DNA from: Bibersteinia trehalosi
GTDB taxonomy: Bacteria; Pseudomonadota; Gammaproteobacteria; Enterobacterales; Pasteurellaceae
Length of the DNA: 64,000 bases
Assembly: GCF_004346205.1 (NCBI RefSeq)
Contig: NZ_SMAM01000009.1
Location: 1-64,000 of the forward strand
Direction: 5' to 3'
Positions 35,923-45,980 of this stretch are shown one piece after another (position 1 is the stretch's first letter; the number at the start of each line of letters is the position of its first letter). The position numbers and the translations under genes are program-made. The notes beneath the pieces were generated by a model that was not told the origin of the DNA, did not search any database, and worked only from the letters and a program-made list of their open reading frames with translations.

Positions 35923-36339
35923 TTACTTCCACCTATTTGCAGACTTATTTTGGTTCAGCACTCTATTTTGCTTAAATACCAATAACAAAATAGGGCTAAA
36001 ATAAATTGCATTTAACACCATAAAAGCCTCTGTTATACCGTATTGAATACTTAAATAAACATCTGGTTCAGCTCTAAATTCTTTAGACACATAATATGTC
36101 AAAAAATTAATAAAACTACCTATCGCAATTGCCTGTCTCTCTTTATGCGATGACAATTTCTGCCGACTATAACTCCAAGTTAGAATACTGCCGGTAATAA
36201 ACCAGCCAGCCCCTGTCAATATTAGCTCCAAGCCCCAATTCAGCGCAATACCCATTATATTAATAATGATATTTACCCCCCAAATAACAGCAGGTATAAA
36301 CGACAAAAAACAAATAAGAATTATTCTATTATGCAGCAT
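35923..36339 (-). CDS. Hypothetical four-helix membrane protein
   Basis: 138 residues. Hydrophobic segments are at about 7-32, 36-55, 78-98 and 108-125. No family recognised. It has a strong ribosome site (GGAGGATAT before ATG 36339), so it is probably real. It lies alone between trkH and the adhesin gene and appears AT-rich, which suggests an accessory gene. The 265-bp gap to the adhesin contains an inverted repeat GGTAAC...GTTACC at about 36551-36572. Confidence 0.65.
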   Translation of the reverse strand: MLHNRIILICFLSFIPAVIWGVNIIINIMGIALNWGLELILTGAGWFITGSILTWSYSRQKLSSHKERQAIAIGSFINFLTYYVSKEFRAEPDVYLSIQYGITEAFMVLNAIYFSPILLLVFKQNRVLNQNKSANRWK

Positions 36340-36604
36340 ATATCCTCCAGTGAGTTTAAGTAAATAAAGAAGCCTATTTTACCCTAAACGATAATCATCT
36401 ATTTATTTCTTTATATGTTAAAAATAGGCTATTAAATTAACTTATTTGTAAAGAATGTAAGCAATGTAAATAAGAGAAAAGTAAATCTATGATTTATATT
36501 GATTAGATTAAAATATTTATTGTGGGGAAATGGTGTGTATTTCCTATTTATTGGTAACGCTCTTTTTTGTTACCGGGTCTTTTACAAACCGTAAGGGTTA
36601 AATT

Positions 36605-39600
36605 ATGAATAAAGTTTTTAAAGTCGTTTGGAATACGGCAACTCAAACGTGGGTGGCAGTTTCTGAATTGCAAAAAGCCAAAGGCAAATCCAAAACTAGA
36701 TCTGTTAATTTATCGACTGTTGCAGTAAGTGCGGCGGTTGCGGGGGCTGTTTTAGGCTCAGGCAATGCATTAGCAGCTGTCTCAATTGGTAGTAATGTAC
36801 CAGATGCCGAATCAACAAATGCCGTTATTGGTAATGGTGCATTATCAGCGATTGCTATTGGCTCCGCATCTAGCTCAACTGGGCGTTCAACCATCGCTAT
36901 TGGTCAATTCGCTAATGCGACCCATATTGATAATTTAATTGACCCAGAAGCAACACAATATCGCACCAACAGTATTGGTGAAGAAAGCTTGAATGGAACT
37001 GGTGCAGACATGGCTCTAGTACCATCTATTGCGATTGGTATGGATGCTTGTGCAACTTCTGCAAACTCTATTGCATTAGGGACACAAACTAAAGCAACCG
37101 GTAACCGTGCTACTGCATTTGGTGCTGGTGCAAAAGCAACCGGTAACCGTTCAACCGTTGTTGGTTGGTCTTCTGTAGCCAACGGCACACGTTCATTTGC
37201 GCTAGGTTCAGGTGCAAAAGCCAATGCTGACTTCTCTGGTGCAATGGGGGATAAATCTGTTGCTAATGGTACTTCTTCTTTAGTATTTGGTCATAATGCA
37301 AGCTCAGGTGCATCTGCTACTGACAGTATCGCAATGGGTCACAACGCTACCGCAAACGGTACTGACGCAAAAAACACTATCGCTGTAGGTCATAATTCAA
37401 CAGCAACACGCCGTGGACAGATTGTTATCGGCCATAATGCATCCTCCCCGGCAACATCCAATGCTCAAACAATTGTAATTGGTGAAAATGCAACTGCGAT
37501 AGGTTCAGCATCTGGTGCCACAGGTGCTAGCCATATCGGCTATCAAAACCCATATCACCCAATGTACAATAGCAGTTTGCCAAATAATCTTTCTTCTCGT
37601 TATGGTACAACTGTCTCTAATGCTGGCAATACGATCTTGACTTATAGTGACTCTACAACACCCGTAGTTGGTACTTCAATTGTAGTTGGTCCAAATGCAA
37701 GTGCTGGCTCAGGTAATATCGCAATTGGTCATAATGCTTACGCACAATCAGGCACCGCTGAAGATGGCAGAACCTATGGTTTAGGCGTAGCACTTGGTCA
37801 AAACGCTTATGCCTCCACCGGTGGGGTAAGTGTTGGTGGCTCGACAGTTGCACAAGGAGCAAACTCTGTTGCCTTAGCACGTCAAGCTGTAGCAAGTGGT
37901 GATTCTTCTATTGCGATTGCCTCTTCTTCTGCAGCAGTGGGGGAACAAGCGATTGCAATTGGTCAATCTGCAACAGCAGTGGGTAACCATTCTATTGCAT
38001 TAGGTGGCTCACAATCTTTCGGGCCTTATGATGGCGCTACTAATACCCGTACCTATGCTAACGCATCTATTGCCATTGGTAATAGTTCACAAGTTTCAGC
38101 AACTGGGGTGAACTCTGTTATCATTGGTTCAAATACACACGCTGATTCTGCCAATAACGTAGTATTGGGTTCATATGCAAATGAGACCTCTGTAACCAAT
38201 ACAGGCGCGGCTGGTTCACAAAATGGTAACAAAATTGATAACGCAACGGTAAATGGATATACCTACGCAGGGTTTGCTGGCGAAGATAAATTAGTCGGTG
38301 TAGTTTCTGTAGGTAATGGTGAGCAAACTCGCCAAATCATTAACGTTGCACCGGGTAACGTATCTAGTACTTCTACAGATGCAATCAACGGCTCACAATT
38401 ATACCTAATTACAACCAATATGGGCTTTAATGTGCACAACAATGCTGATAGCTCTGTTGCGCGTATTAAGAGCGATCACCATGTTCAATTTAAAGATGGT
38501 AACGGTACCACTGTAGATGTCACTTCAAAAAATGACGGTGCAAACGTTAGTATTGCTTATAACGTAAATGTAGATGGCTCAACTATCAAAATTAATAACG
38601 ATGGTAAATTAGAAGCAGTTATTCCTGAAGCTTCTACAATCGAAACCACAACTATTACTACCGATCCAACTACCGGCGCAGTTACTACTCCAACTACCGA
38701 TGGTGATAAGCTCGTTAATGCCACCACAGTTGCTAATGCAATTAAAAATGCAGGCTTTACCTTAAAACACTCTGTTGTTGATGGTGGTGAAAATTTAGGT
38801 GGTAATTCTGAGTTAATCAATGCAGGTGATACGGTTGAAATGATCGCAGGTAAAAACTTATCTGTGAAACAAGGTGCGAACGGTACAATCACTTACGCAA
38901 CCAAAGAGAATGTGAGCTTTAGCAACGCACAAGTAAACAGCACATTCAGCATTGGGAACAATACCACTGATAACCCAACAGTAAACTTTAATACGACTGC
39001 CGGTAGCCCAACCAATGTGACCAACAATGGTGGCGAGAGCACAAGCCCTACTGCCTTAAACTTAACGGATAGCGAAGGCAAACCAGTACAAATCAAGGGT
39101 GTAGAATCTTCATTAACGGTAAACCAATTACCAACTAATGATGGTAACGGTACGGCAGGCTCAACAAACTTACTAAACCTCACCAATGCAGATCCAAATT
39201 CTGCGGTAACTGTAGGTGATTTACAAAACTATGGTTGGGTGGTTTCAACACCGGATAATGCATTTAAGCAAGCCGTTAAAAATGCAAATCAGGTGAACTT
39301 TGTTGGTTCTGAAGGTGTAAATGTTGAAGGCTCTGTTTCTGAAGAAGGCGTATATAACGTTACATTTGGTGTTAAAGCCGGTGAATTTACTACCAATCCA
39401 AACGGCACTGTTTCAGCACAAACAAATAACGGCACTGTAGCAACAGTGGGCGATGTGGCAAACGCAATTAACAACAGCGGTTGGAACACCACATTAAGCA
39501 ATGGCGATCAGGCTCAAATCAACCCAGGTGATACCTTAAACTATGTTGATGGTAACGGTACGACTGCAACTGTAAAACAAGATCCAAACAATCCTAATGT

Positions 39601-42600
39601 GTTTAACGTCAGCTTTGATGTTAATAATGCCAACCCAACTACCGTAAATAACAATGGTAGCCTTGCAACACCTGCTGGCAATGAGGGTGCGAACTTTGTC
39701 AATGCAACCACGTTAGTTGATGCAATCAACAAAGCCGGCTTTACGTTGAAACACTCAGCGGTAGATGGTGGCGAAGATTTAGAAGGTGATGCAGAACTGA
39801 TCAACCCTGGTGATGTGATTGAAATGATCGCAGGTAAAAACTTATCTGTGAAACAAGGTGCGAACGGCACAATCACTTACGCAACCAAAGAGAATGTGAG
39901 CTTTGACAATGTGCAAGTAAACAGCACATTAACCGTAGGTAACAATACTGCGGATAACCCAAGTGTTACCTTCAATACTGAAGCAGGTAACCCTACCAAT
40001 GTCACTAATAATGGTGGTGATACAACAAATCCTACTGCCTTAAACTTAACGGATAGCGAAGGCAAACCGGTACAAATCAAGGGGGTAGAATCTTCATTAA
40101 CTTTACAACAAGTGCCAACAGCGGATAAAGATGGTTCGAATGCAAGCAATGTAAACTTAATTGATCTTGCTAATGCAACTGATCCAAATTCTGCAGTCAC
40201 AGTAGGTGATTTACAAAACTACGGTTGGGTAGTTTCAACACCGGATAATGCATTTAAGCAAGCCGTTAAAAATGCAAATCAAGTGAACTTTGTTGGTTCT
40301 GAAGGTGTAAATGTTGAAGGCTCTGTTTCTGAAGAAGGCGTATATAACGTTACATTTGGAGTTAAAGCTGGTGAGTTTACTTCTAATCCAAACGGCACTG
40401 TTTCAGCGCAAACAAATAACGGCACTGTAGCAACCGTGGGTGATGTGGCAAACGCAATTAACAACAGCGGCTGGAACACCACATTAAGCGATGGCTCTTC
40501 AGCACAAATCAACCCAGGTGACACCTTAAACTATGTTGATGGTAACGGTACAACTGCGGTAGTAAAACAAGATCCAAGCAATCCAAACGTGTTTAACGTT
40601 AGCTTTGATGTTAATAATGCCAACCCAACAACTGTAGATAACTCAGGTAAACTCAACACGCCTGATGCAGAAGAAGGTAAAAACTTTGTCAATGCAACCA
40701 CGTTAGTTGATGCAATCAACAAAGCCGGCTTTACGTTGAAACACTCTGCAACATCAGAGGGTAAAGATGAAGGCGGTGCGGAAGAGTTAATCAACCCAGG
40801 TGATGTGATTGAAATGATCGCAGGTAAAAACTTATCTGTGAAACAAGGTGCGAATGGCACAATCACTTACGCAACCAAAGATGATGTGGTATTTGAGAAT
40901 ACCGTTGTAAACAGCACATTAACCGTGGGCAACAATGCAAATGGTAATCCAAGTGTAAACTTTAATACCGAAGAAGGAACAGCAACGAATGTAACTAGCA
41001 ACGGTACAGAAAACTTAACACCAGCAGCATTGAATTTAACCGATGTTAATGGTGAACCTGTGCAGTTGAAAGGTATTGAGTCTTCATTAACCTTACAACA
41101 AATCCCAACAGCAGATAAAGATGGCAGCAACCCAAGCAACGTCAATTTAATCAACCTGACGAATGCTAACCCGAATGCGGCTGTCACTGTTGCAGATTTA
41201 CAAAACTATGGCTGGGTAGTAGCAACACCAGATAACCAATTCCAACAAGCGGTACGCAATGCAAACCACGTTAATTTCGTGGCAGGCACAGGCGTAAGCG
41301 TTGAAGGTGCGGTAAGCAGCGATGGCGTATATAACGTCACCATTGCGACTAACGTATCTGATATTACCGGCAGCGTTACACCAAACAACAACGGTACTGT
41401 CACCGCGAATAACAGCACAGGCAATGTAGCAACTGTGGGTGATGTGGCAAACGCAATTAACAATAGCGGCTGGAACACCACATTAAGCGATGGCTCTTCA
41501 GCGCAAATCAACCCAGGTGATACCTTAAACTATGTTGATGGTAACGGTACGACTGCGGTGGTAAAACAAGATCCAAGCAATCCAAACGTATTTAACGTCA
41601 GCTTTGATGTTAATAACGCGAACCTAACTACTGCAGATGATTCAGGCAAACTGAAAACGCCAGATGCAGAAGAAGGTAAAAACTTTGTCAATGCAACCAC
41701 ATTAGTGGATGCCGTAAACAAAGCAGCTTGGAATGTTGCCTCTAAAGCGGTAGATGGAACAAATGGTGAAAATGAATACTCTGTGGATGCTAACTCAAGC
41801 ATTCATGCAGGGGATACTGTAAATATTGATGCAGGTAAAAATATCAAAATTACCGGTCAAGGCAATACGATTGAAATTCATACTACAGATGACGTGGTAT
41901 TTAACACAGCCCAAGTAAACAGCACTTTAACTGTGGGTAATAATACTGCAAGCAACCCAACGGTGAACTTCAATACCGAAGCTGGCTCAGATACTAACGT
42001 GAGCAATAGCGGCGGTGATGTATTTAAACCAACTGCATTGAATTTATCAGATGCAACAGGTAAACCAGTACAAATTAATGGTGTAGAGTCTTCATTGACC
42101 TTACAACAAATTCCAACTGCTGATAAAGATGGTACAAACCCAAGCTCAGCGAATCTGATTAACCTTACTGGTGCAAATCCAAATGCAGTAGCAACAGTGG
42201 GTGATTTACAAAACTTTGGTTGGGTCGTATCAACCCCTGATAACCAGTTTACCCAAGCTGTACGTAATGCAAATCGTGTTAACTTTGTCGCAGGTAACGG
42301 CGTAGTGGTTGAAGGTGCAGTTGCAAGTGAAGGTGTTTACAATGTGACCATTGCGGCACAAGTGGCGAATGTCACAGACAGCAATACCACTTCTATTACT
42401 AACGACAATGGCACTATCAGTGTAGATGTGAAAACCGGTGATATCGTTGCTAATAACAATGGTTCAGTTGCAGGGCCTCGTACTGCAGCACAAGAAGCAT
42501 TAACTGCAGCACAAGAAGCATTAAACAACTTACCGGATACCGCAACGGAAGAAGAAAAAACCGCAGCGCAGGCAGCCGTTGAGGCAGCACAAGCAAATGT

Positions 42601-45004
42601 GGACAATGCAGGTAATGTGGTTGCAACAGCACAGAATGTGGCTGAAATGATTAATGCATCAGGCTTTACTCTGAAACACTCTGCAACATCAGAGGGTAAA
42701 GATGAAGGCGGCGAGGAAGAGTTAATCAACCCAGGTGATGTAATTGAAATGATTGCAGGTAAAAACTTATCTGTAAAACAAGATGCGAACGGCACAATCA
42801 CTTACGCAACCCAAGATGATGTGGTATTTAACTCAACTCAAGTAAATAGCACTTTAACTGTGGGCAATAATACTGCAGCAAATCCAAGTGTGAACTTCAA
42901 CACTGAAGCAGGCACAGAAACCAATGTGAGCAATGGTGGGGCTGAAACCTTAACACCTACTGCATTGAATTTAACCGATGCTAACGGTAAACCAGTGCAA
43001 ATTAAAGGGGTAGAATCTACCTTAACATTAACACCGGTTACAACGACAGATGCAAATGGTACAAACCCAGCAACCGCGAATCTTATCGATCTCGCGAATG
43101 CAACTGAGCCAAATTCAGCGGTAACAGTTGCCGACTTACAAAACTACGGTTGGTTAGTTTCTACACCTGATAACAACTTCACTCAGGCTGTAAGAAATGC
43201 AAACCAAGTGAATTTTGTCGGCACAGAAGGTGCTTCAGTAGAAGGTTCAGTGAGTGCAGATGGCGTATATAACGTGACTGTAGGTGTGAAATATGACAAC
43301 AGCACCATTAAATTAAATGATAACGGTGAGCTGGTTGCCGTATTACCAGAAACCTTGGTCAATGGTACTCGCGTTGGCGGCGATGTTAACTTTGTTGATA
43401 GCCCAACCACCACAATGCAAGTAGATGGCAGCAACATTTCTGTTAACGTTAATACTGGTGATGTGACAGCAAATCAAAATGGCTCTGTATCTGGCCCGGT
43501 TGCTGCAGCACAAAGCGCATTAACTGCTGCACAAGAAGCGTTAAATAGCTTACCAGATACTGCAACAGAAGCAGAAAAAGCGGCTGCACAAGCTGCTGTG
43601 GATGCGGCTCAAGCAAATGTGGATAACGCAGGTAACTTAATTGCAACAGCACAAAATGTCGCAGATGCAATTAACGCATCAGGTTGGAAAGTGACCTCTG
43701 GCAAAACTGGTTCTGGTAAGGCTAATGGCACGACCGAAGAACTTATCAACCCTGCTGAAACCGTAAAATTTATTGCAGGTGACAATATGGTATTGACTCA
43801 AGATGGTAATAACTTTACCTATTCTGTCAGCCATAACCCTGTCTTTAATGGTACAGTAACTGCGAAAGAAGGTATCACTATTGGTGAAGGTGACAATGCA
43901 GTAAATATGACACCAACCACAACAGTTACAACAAACGGCACTACGCCTGCAACGCCTGCTATTGATATGAACGGCGCGCAATTAACCAATTTAAGCCACA
44001 ATTTACCAACTGAAGGCGTCACCGCAGGCGATATCTCGCCAGTTGTGAATCAAAATAACGCAGCGACAGTACAGGATGTACTCAATGCAGGTTGGAATTT
44101 ACAAGAAAATGGCAATGCGAAAGACTTTGTTCGCCCTTACGACACAGTAAACTTCGCAAATGGTTCAGGCACTACCGTGAAAATTGATTCAGACGGTAAA
44201 GTAAGCACCGTGAAAGTGAATGTGAACACTGAAAACAGTGACACTATCAACTTAGCTGTTAATCCTGCCACTGGCAATATTGCTGCAACCGCGGTTACAG
44301 CACCACTAGATATGAACAGTAACGGTACTGTTGTTGTTCCAGCAAACCAAAACGCACTAGTGAGTGCGGCGGATGTTGCGAAAGCTATCAATGGCTCAGG
44401 CTTTGACCTAGATATCGATGCAGCACCAAACACTAACGGTAAAGTTGTAGCGAACGATGAAAAAGCGGCTCGCGTAAACCCTGGTGCGAAAGTTGCAATC
44501 AATGCAGGTCGTAACATTGAAATCAGCCGTTCAGGCAATGAGATCACCGTTGCAACCACTGAAAATCCAGTGTTTGATAGCGTAACAGCGAACAGCGTGA
44601 AATTAGGAGATACAGGTCCACAAATTAGTGCTGCCGGCGACACAGTTAAAGTAGCTAAAGCAGATGGTTCCGCGGCACGTATCACTAACGTAGCACCTGG
44701 CGTTGATCCAACCGATGCTGTAAATGTATCGCAATTGAATCAAGTAAAAGGTGATTTACGTAAACAAGATAAACGCCGTAAAGCAGGGCATGCTTCATCT
44801 GCTGCATCTGCAAGCTTGATGCAAGCATATCGTGAAGGACAATCTGTAGTTACTGCTGGTGTTGGTCAATACCAAGGTCAGAGCGGTCTTGCAGTAGGCT
44901 ATTCTCGTATTTCTGATAACGGCAAAGTTGGTGTGAAATTACACCTCGGAGCAAATACTCAGAAAGAACTGAGCGCTGGTGCTTCTGTGGGTTACTTCTG
45001 GTAA
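36605..45004 (+). CDS. Giant trimeric autotransporter adhesin
   Basis: 2,799 residues. The N-terminus MNKVFKVVWNTATQTWVAVSE is an extended signal peptide (ESPR), with cleavage likely after GNALA (about 58). Residues about 60-540 form a YadA-like head of 14-residue repeats (SIALGTQTKATGNRATAFGA), followed by a neck with NVAPGNVSSTSTDAINGSQL. Then come five to six stalk modules of about 312-340 residues (see repeat). The C-terminal 110 residues hold a second neck (ITNVAPGVDPTDAVNVSQLN), a short coiled coil and the YadA anchor ending in GASVGYFW. It should trimerise, insert in the outer membrane and bind host surfaces. Reading frame intact. Ribosome site AAGG. Confidence 0.95.
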   Translation: MNKVFKVVWNTATQTWVAVSELQKAKGKSKTRSVNLSTVAVSAAVAGAVLGSGNALAAVSIGSNVPDAESTNAVIGNGALSAIAIGSASSSTGRSTIAIGQFANATHIDNLIDPEATQYRTNSIGEESLNGTGADMALVPSIAIGMDACATSANSIALGTQTKATGNRATAFGAGAKATGNRSTVVGWSSVANGTRSFALGSGAKANADFSGAMGDKSVANGTSSLVFGHNASSGASATDSIAMGHNATANGTDAKNTIAVGHNSTATRRGQIVIGHNASSPATSNAQTIVIGENATAIGSASGATGASHIGYQNPYHPMYNSSLPNNLSSRYGTTVSNAGNTILTYSDSTTPVVGTSIVVGPNASAGSGNIAIGHNAYAQSGTAEDGRTYGLGVALGQNAYASTGGVSVGGSTVAQGANSVALARQAVASGDSSIAIASSSAAVGEQAIAIGQSATAVGNHSIALGGSQSFGPYDGATNTRTYANASIAIGNSSQVSATGVNSVIIGSNTHADSANNVVLGSYANETSVTNTGAAGSQNGNKIDNATVNGYTYAGFAGEDKLVGVVSVGNGEQTRQIINVAPGNVSSTSTDAINGSQLYLITTNMGFNVHNNADSSVARIKSDHHVQFKDGNGTTVDVTSKNDGANVSIAYNVNVDGSTIKINNDGKLEAVIPEASTIETTTITTDPTTGAVTTPTTDGDKLVNATTVANAIKNAGFTLKHSVVDGGENLGGNSELINAGDTVEMIAGKNLSVKQGANGTITYATKENVSFSNAQVNSTFSIGNNTTDNPTVNFNTTAGSPTNVTNNGGESTSPTALNLTDSEGKPVQIKGVESSLTVNQLPTNDGNGTAGSTNLLNLTNADPNSAVTVGDLQNYGWVVSTPDNAFKQAVKNANQVNFVGSEGVNVEGSVSEEGVYNVTFGVKAGEFTTNPNGTVSAQTNNGTVATVGDVANAINNSGWNTTLSNGDQAQINPGDTLNYVDGNGTTATVKQDPNNPNVFNVSFDVNNANPTTVNNNGSLATPAGNEGANFVNATTLVDAINKAGFTLKHSAVDGGEDLEGDAELINPGDVIEMIAGKNLSVKQGANGTITYATKENVSFDNVQVNSTLTVGNNTADNPSVTFNTEAGNPTNVTNNGGDTTNPTALNLTDSEGKPVQIKGVESSLTLQQVPTADKDGSNASNVNLIDLANATDPNSAVTVGDLQNYGWVVSTPDNAFKQAVKNANQVNFVGSEGVNVEGSVSEEGVYNVTFGVKAGEFTSNPNGTVSAQTNNGTVATVGDVANAINNSGWNTTLSDGSSAQINPGDTLNYVDGNGTTAVVKQDPSNPNVFNVSFDVNNANPTTVDNSGKLNTPDAEEGKNFVNATTLVDAINKAGFTLKHSATSEGKDEGGAEELINPGDVIEMIAGKNLSVKQGANGTITYATKDDVVFENTVVNSTLTVGNNANGNPSVNFNTEEGTATNVTSNGTENLTPAALNLTDVNGEPVQLKGIESSLTLQQIPTADKDGSNPSNVNLINLTNANPNAAVTVADLQNYGWVVATPDNQFQQAVRNANHVNFVAGTGVSVEGAVSSDGVYNVTIATNVSDITGSVTPNNNGTVTANNSTGNVATVGDVANAINNSGWNTTLSDGSSAQINPGDTLNYVDGNGTTAVVKQDPSNPNVFNVSFDVNNANLTTADDSGKLKTPDAEEGKNFVNATTLVDAVNKAAWNVASKAVDGTNGENEYSVDANSSIHAGDTVNIDAGKNIKITGQGNTIEIHTTDDVVFNTAQVNSTLTVGNNTASNPTVNFNTEAGSDTNVSNSGGDVFKPTALNLSDATGKPVQINGVESSLTLQQIPTADKDGTNPSSANLINLTGANPNAVATVGDLQNFGWVVSTPDNQFTQAVRNANRVNFVAGNGVVVEGAVASEGVYNVTIAAQVANVTDSNTTSITNDNGTISVDVKTGDIVANNNGSVAGPRTAAQEALTAAQEALNNLPDTATEEEKTAAQAAVEAAQANVDNAGNVVATAQNVAEMINASGFTLKHSATSEGKDEGGEEELINPGDVIEMIAGKNLSVKQDANGTITYATQDDVVFNSTQVNSTLTVGNNTAANPSVNFNTEAGTETNVSNGGAETLTPTALNLTDANGKPVQIKGVESTLTLTPVTTTDANGTNPATANLIDLANATEPNSAVTVADLQNYGWLVSTPDNNFTQAVRNANQVNFVGTEGASVEGSVSADGVYNVTVGVKYDNSTIKLNDNGELVAVLPETLVNGTRVGGDVNFVDSPTTTMQVDGSNISVNVNTGDVTANQNGSVSGPVAAAQSALTAAQEALNSLPDTATEAEKAAAQAAVDAAQANVDNAGNLIATAQNVADAINASGWKVTSGKTGSGKANGTTEELINPAETVKFIAGDNMVLTQDGNNFTYSVSHNPVFNGTVTAKEGITIGEGDNAVNMTPTTTVTTNGTTPATPAIDMNGAQLTNLSHNLPTEGVTAGDISPVVNQNNAATVQDVLNAGWNLQENGNAKDFVRPYDTVNFANGSGTTVKIDSDGKVSTVKVNVNTENSDTINLAVNPATGNIAATAVTAPLDMNSNGTVVVPANQNALVSAADVAKAINGSGFDLDIDAAPNTNGKVVANDEKAARVNPGAKVAINAGRNIEISRSGNEITVATTENPVFDSVTANSVKLGDTGPQISAAGDTVKVAKADGSAARITNVAPGVDPTDAVNVSQLNQVKGDLRKQDKRRKAGHASSAASASLMQAYREGQSVVTAGVGQYQGQSGLAVGYSRISDNGKVGVKLHLGANTQKELSAGASVGYFW
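38753..44398 (+). repeat. Tandem ~1-kb modules in the adhesin stalk
   Basis: Using the codon for Gly/Ala in GFTLKHS (or its GWxV counterpart) as landmark, units start at 38753, 39737, 40727, 41726, 42662 and 43682, with the next landmark at 44399. Lengths are 984, 990, 999, 936, 1020 and 717 bp, all multiples of three. Units 1-3 share long near-identical stretches (for example the codons for VEMIAGKNLSVKQGANGTIT or its variant, and GWVVSTPDNAFKQAVKNANQ). Units 4 and 5 carry an extra Ala-rich coiled-coil segment (AAQEALNNLPDTATEEEK). Recombination between units can change stalk length in frame. Confidence 0.93.
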
Positions 45005-45052
45005 TACCTCCCTTTAAGTAGAAATCCTGAATTCTCTACTTAAGATAAATAA

Positions 45053-45092
45053 AAGGTTGCTAAGTATCTTTATACCTAGCAACCTTTTTTCA
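45053..45092 (+). terminator. Adhesin gene terminator
   Basis: AGGTTGCTA / TAGCAACCT, with an inner partial stem GTAT/ATAC, is followed by TTTTTT. It lies about 50 nt after the adhesin stop and is a good Rho-independent terminator. Confidence 0.9.
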
Positions 45093-45238
45093 TTTACAGC
45101 GCATAAAAAATATCAGGTTCAAATAGATTTATCTTGGCAAACTCTCATTGAGTAAAGATCAGATAAGTAAAAAGGCCTAATTGCAGAATAGCCATTAACC
45201 GAGTAAACTTCTCTCAACAAGGCATAATAAGGAATTTT

Positions 45239-45469
45239 ATGAAAAACAACGTTTCCCCAATGCAAATCGCTGGTATTTTTTGTGGTATCACTCTTGCCAT
45301 AATTGCTTACTTCATCTTCTCCACACCAAGTAACGAATTTGTAGAACAATTGGCATATATCGGTGCATTTTTTGGTGGTGGTGCAACGTACGGCATCTTA
45401 ATCCTTGCAGCACTCCCTCCACTCGTTGGCTTCTCCTGTGCACTAGTTTGGAAGTGGTTCACAAAATAG
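45239..45469 (+). CDS. Small hydrophobic membrane protein
   Basis: 76 residues with two predicted helices (IAGIFCGITLAIIAYFIF and AFFGGGATYGILILAALPPL) and a third weak one. An AAGGAATTTT ribosome site precedes ATG 45239. No family recognised. It follows the adhesin terminator, so it needs its own promoter; none is clear. It could be a toxin-like or accessory membrane peptide, but nothing supports either. Confidence 0.6.
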   Translation: MKNNVSPMQIAGIFCGITLAIIAYFIFSTPSNEFVEQLAYIGAFFGGGATYGILILAALPPLVGFSCALVWKWFTK

Positions 45470-45617
45470 GTATTTTTCAATAACATAAGCGACCTATACT
45501 CAGGTAGCACAAGTACACGCTTATATCAAATTGGAAAACACGCCTAAGAAAACTAACGCCTGCGATGGGCATGTTGATGAGCTTTATAATAACACCTTAA
45601 ATGAAAAGCCTTACAAG

Positions 45618-45902
45618 CTAATCATAAGTTTTGCAAACAATATCTTTTTCTTCACAAAACATTGAATGGTGATTTTCTTGGCATTTTTTCTGTACACTGA
45701 GTTTCGCAATCCCTCTATTTGTATGCTCACTACGATATTCCCTAGTGAATGGTTTTAGGGTACAAACATGAACAGAACCAACATGGCTCTGCGCTGAGGT
45801 ATCCACAAAAATAGGAATAGGTACACCAACTTGCCCTGTAGTACCAACAGGCACAATACAACCTGTTAATAATAAACAAAAACCAAATAATAAAGCACGC
45901 AT
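45618..45902 (-). CDS. Small lipoprotein, function unknown
   Basis: 94 residues. MRALLFGFCLLLTGC is a lipoprotein signal with lipobox LTGC (Cys15). The mature part has four further Cys residues (VHVCTL, KKCQENH, SMFCEE, DIVCKTY), so disulfides in the periplasm or at the surface are likely. AAGGAGACAAT precedes ATG 45902. No homologue recognised. The 148-bp gap to the membrane-protein gene contains nothing I can name. Confidence 0.7.
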   Translation of the reverse strand: MRALLFGFCLLLTGCIVPVGTTGQVGVPIPIFVDTSAQSHVGSVHVCTLKPFTREYRSEHTNRGIAKLSVQKKCQENHHSMFCEEKDIVCKTYD

Positions 45903-45980
45903 ATTGTCTCCTTTATAAAAATAAAATCACTACAAGGAGGACAATTTTTAGGGATAGAAGTTTAATTAGAGGCAATAAAA

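Noticed and set aside
38753-44398. Regular repeats considered as a CRISPR array
   Set aside because: Units are about 1 kb, in frame and protein-coding; there are no short direct repeats with unique spacers, and no cas genes in the window.
36643-44685. Many long minus-strand open frames inside the adhesin gene
   Set aside because: They repeat at the period of the adhesin modules and are shadows of its biased codons; none has a ribosome site or recognisable protein pattern.
45119-45349. 76-codon minus-strand frame opposite the small membrane-protein gene
   Set aside because: The plus-strand gene has a clear ribosome site and membrane-helix pattern; the minus frame has neither.
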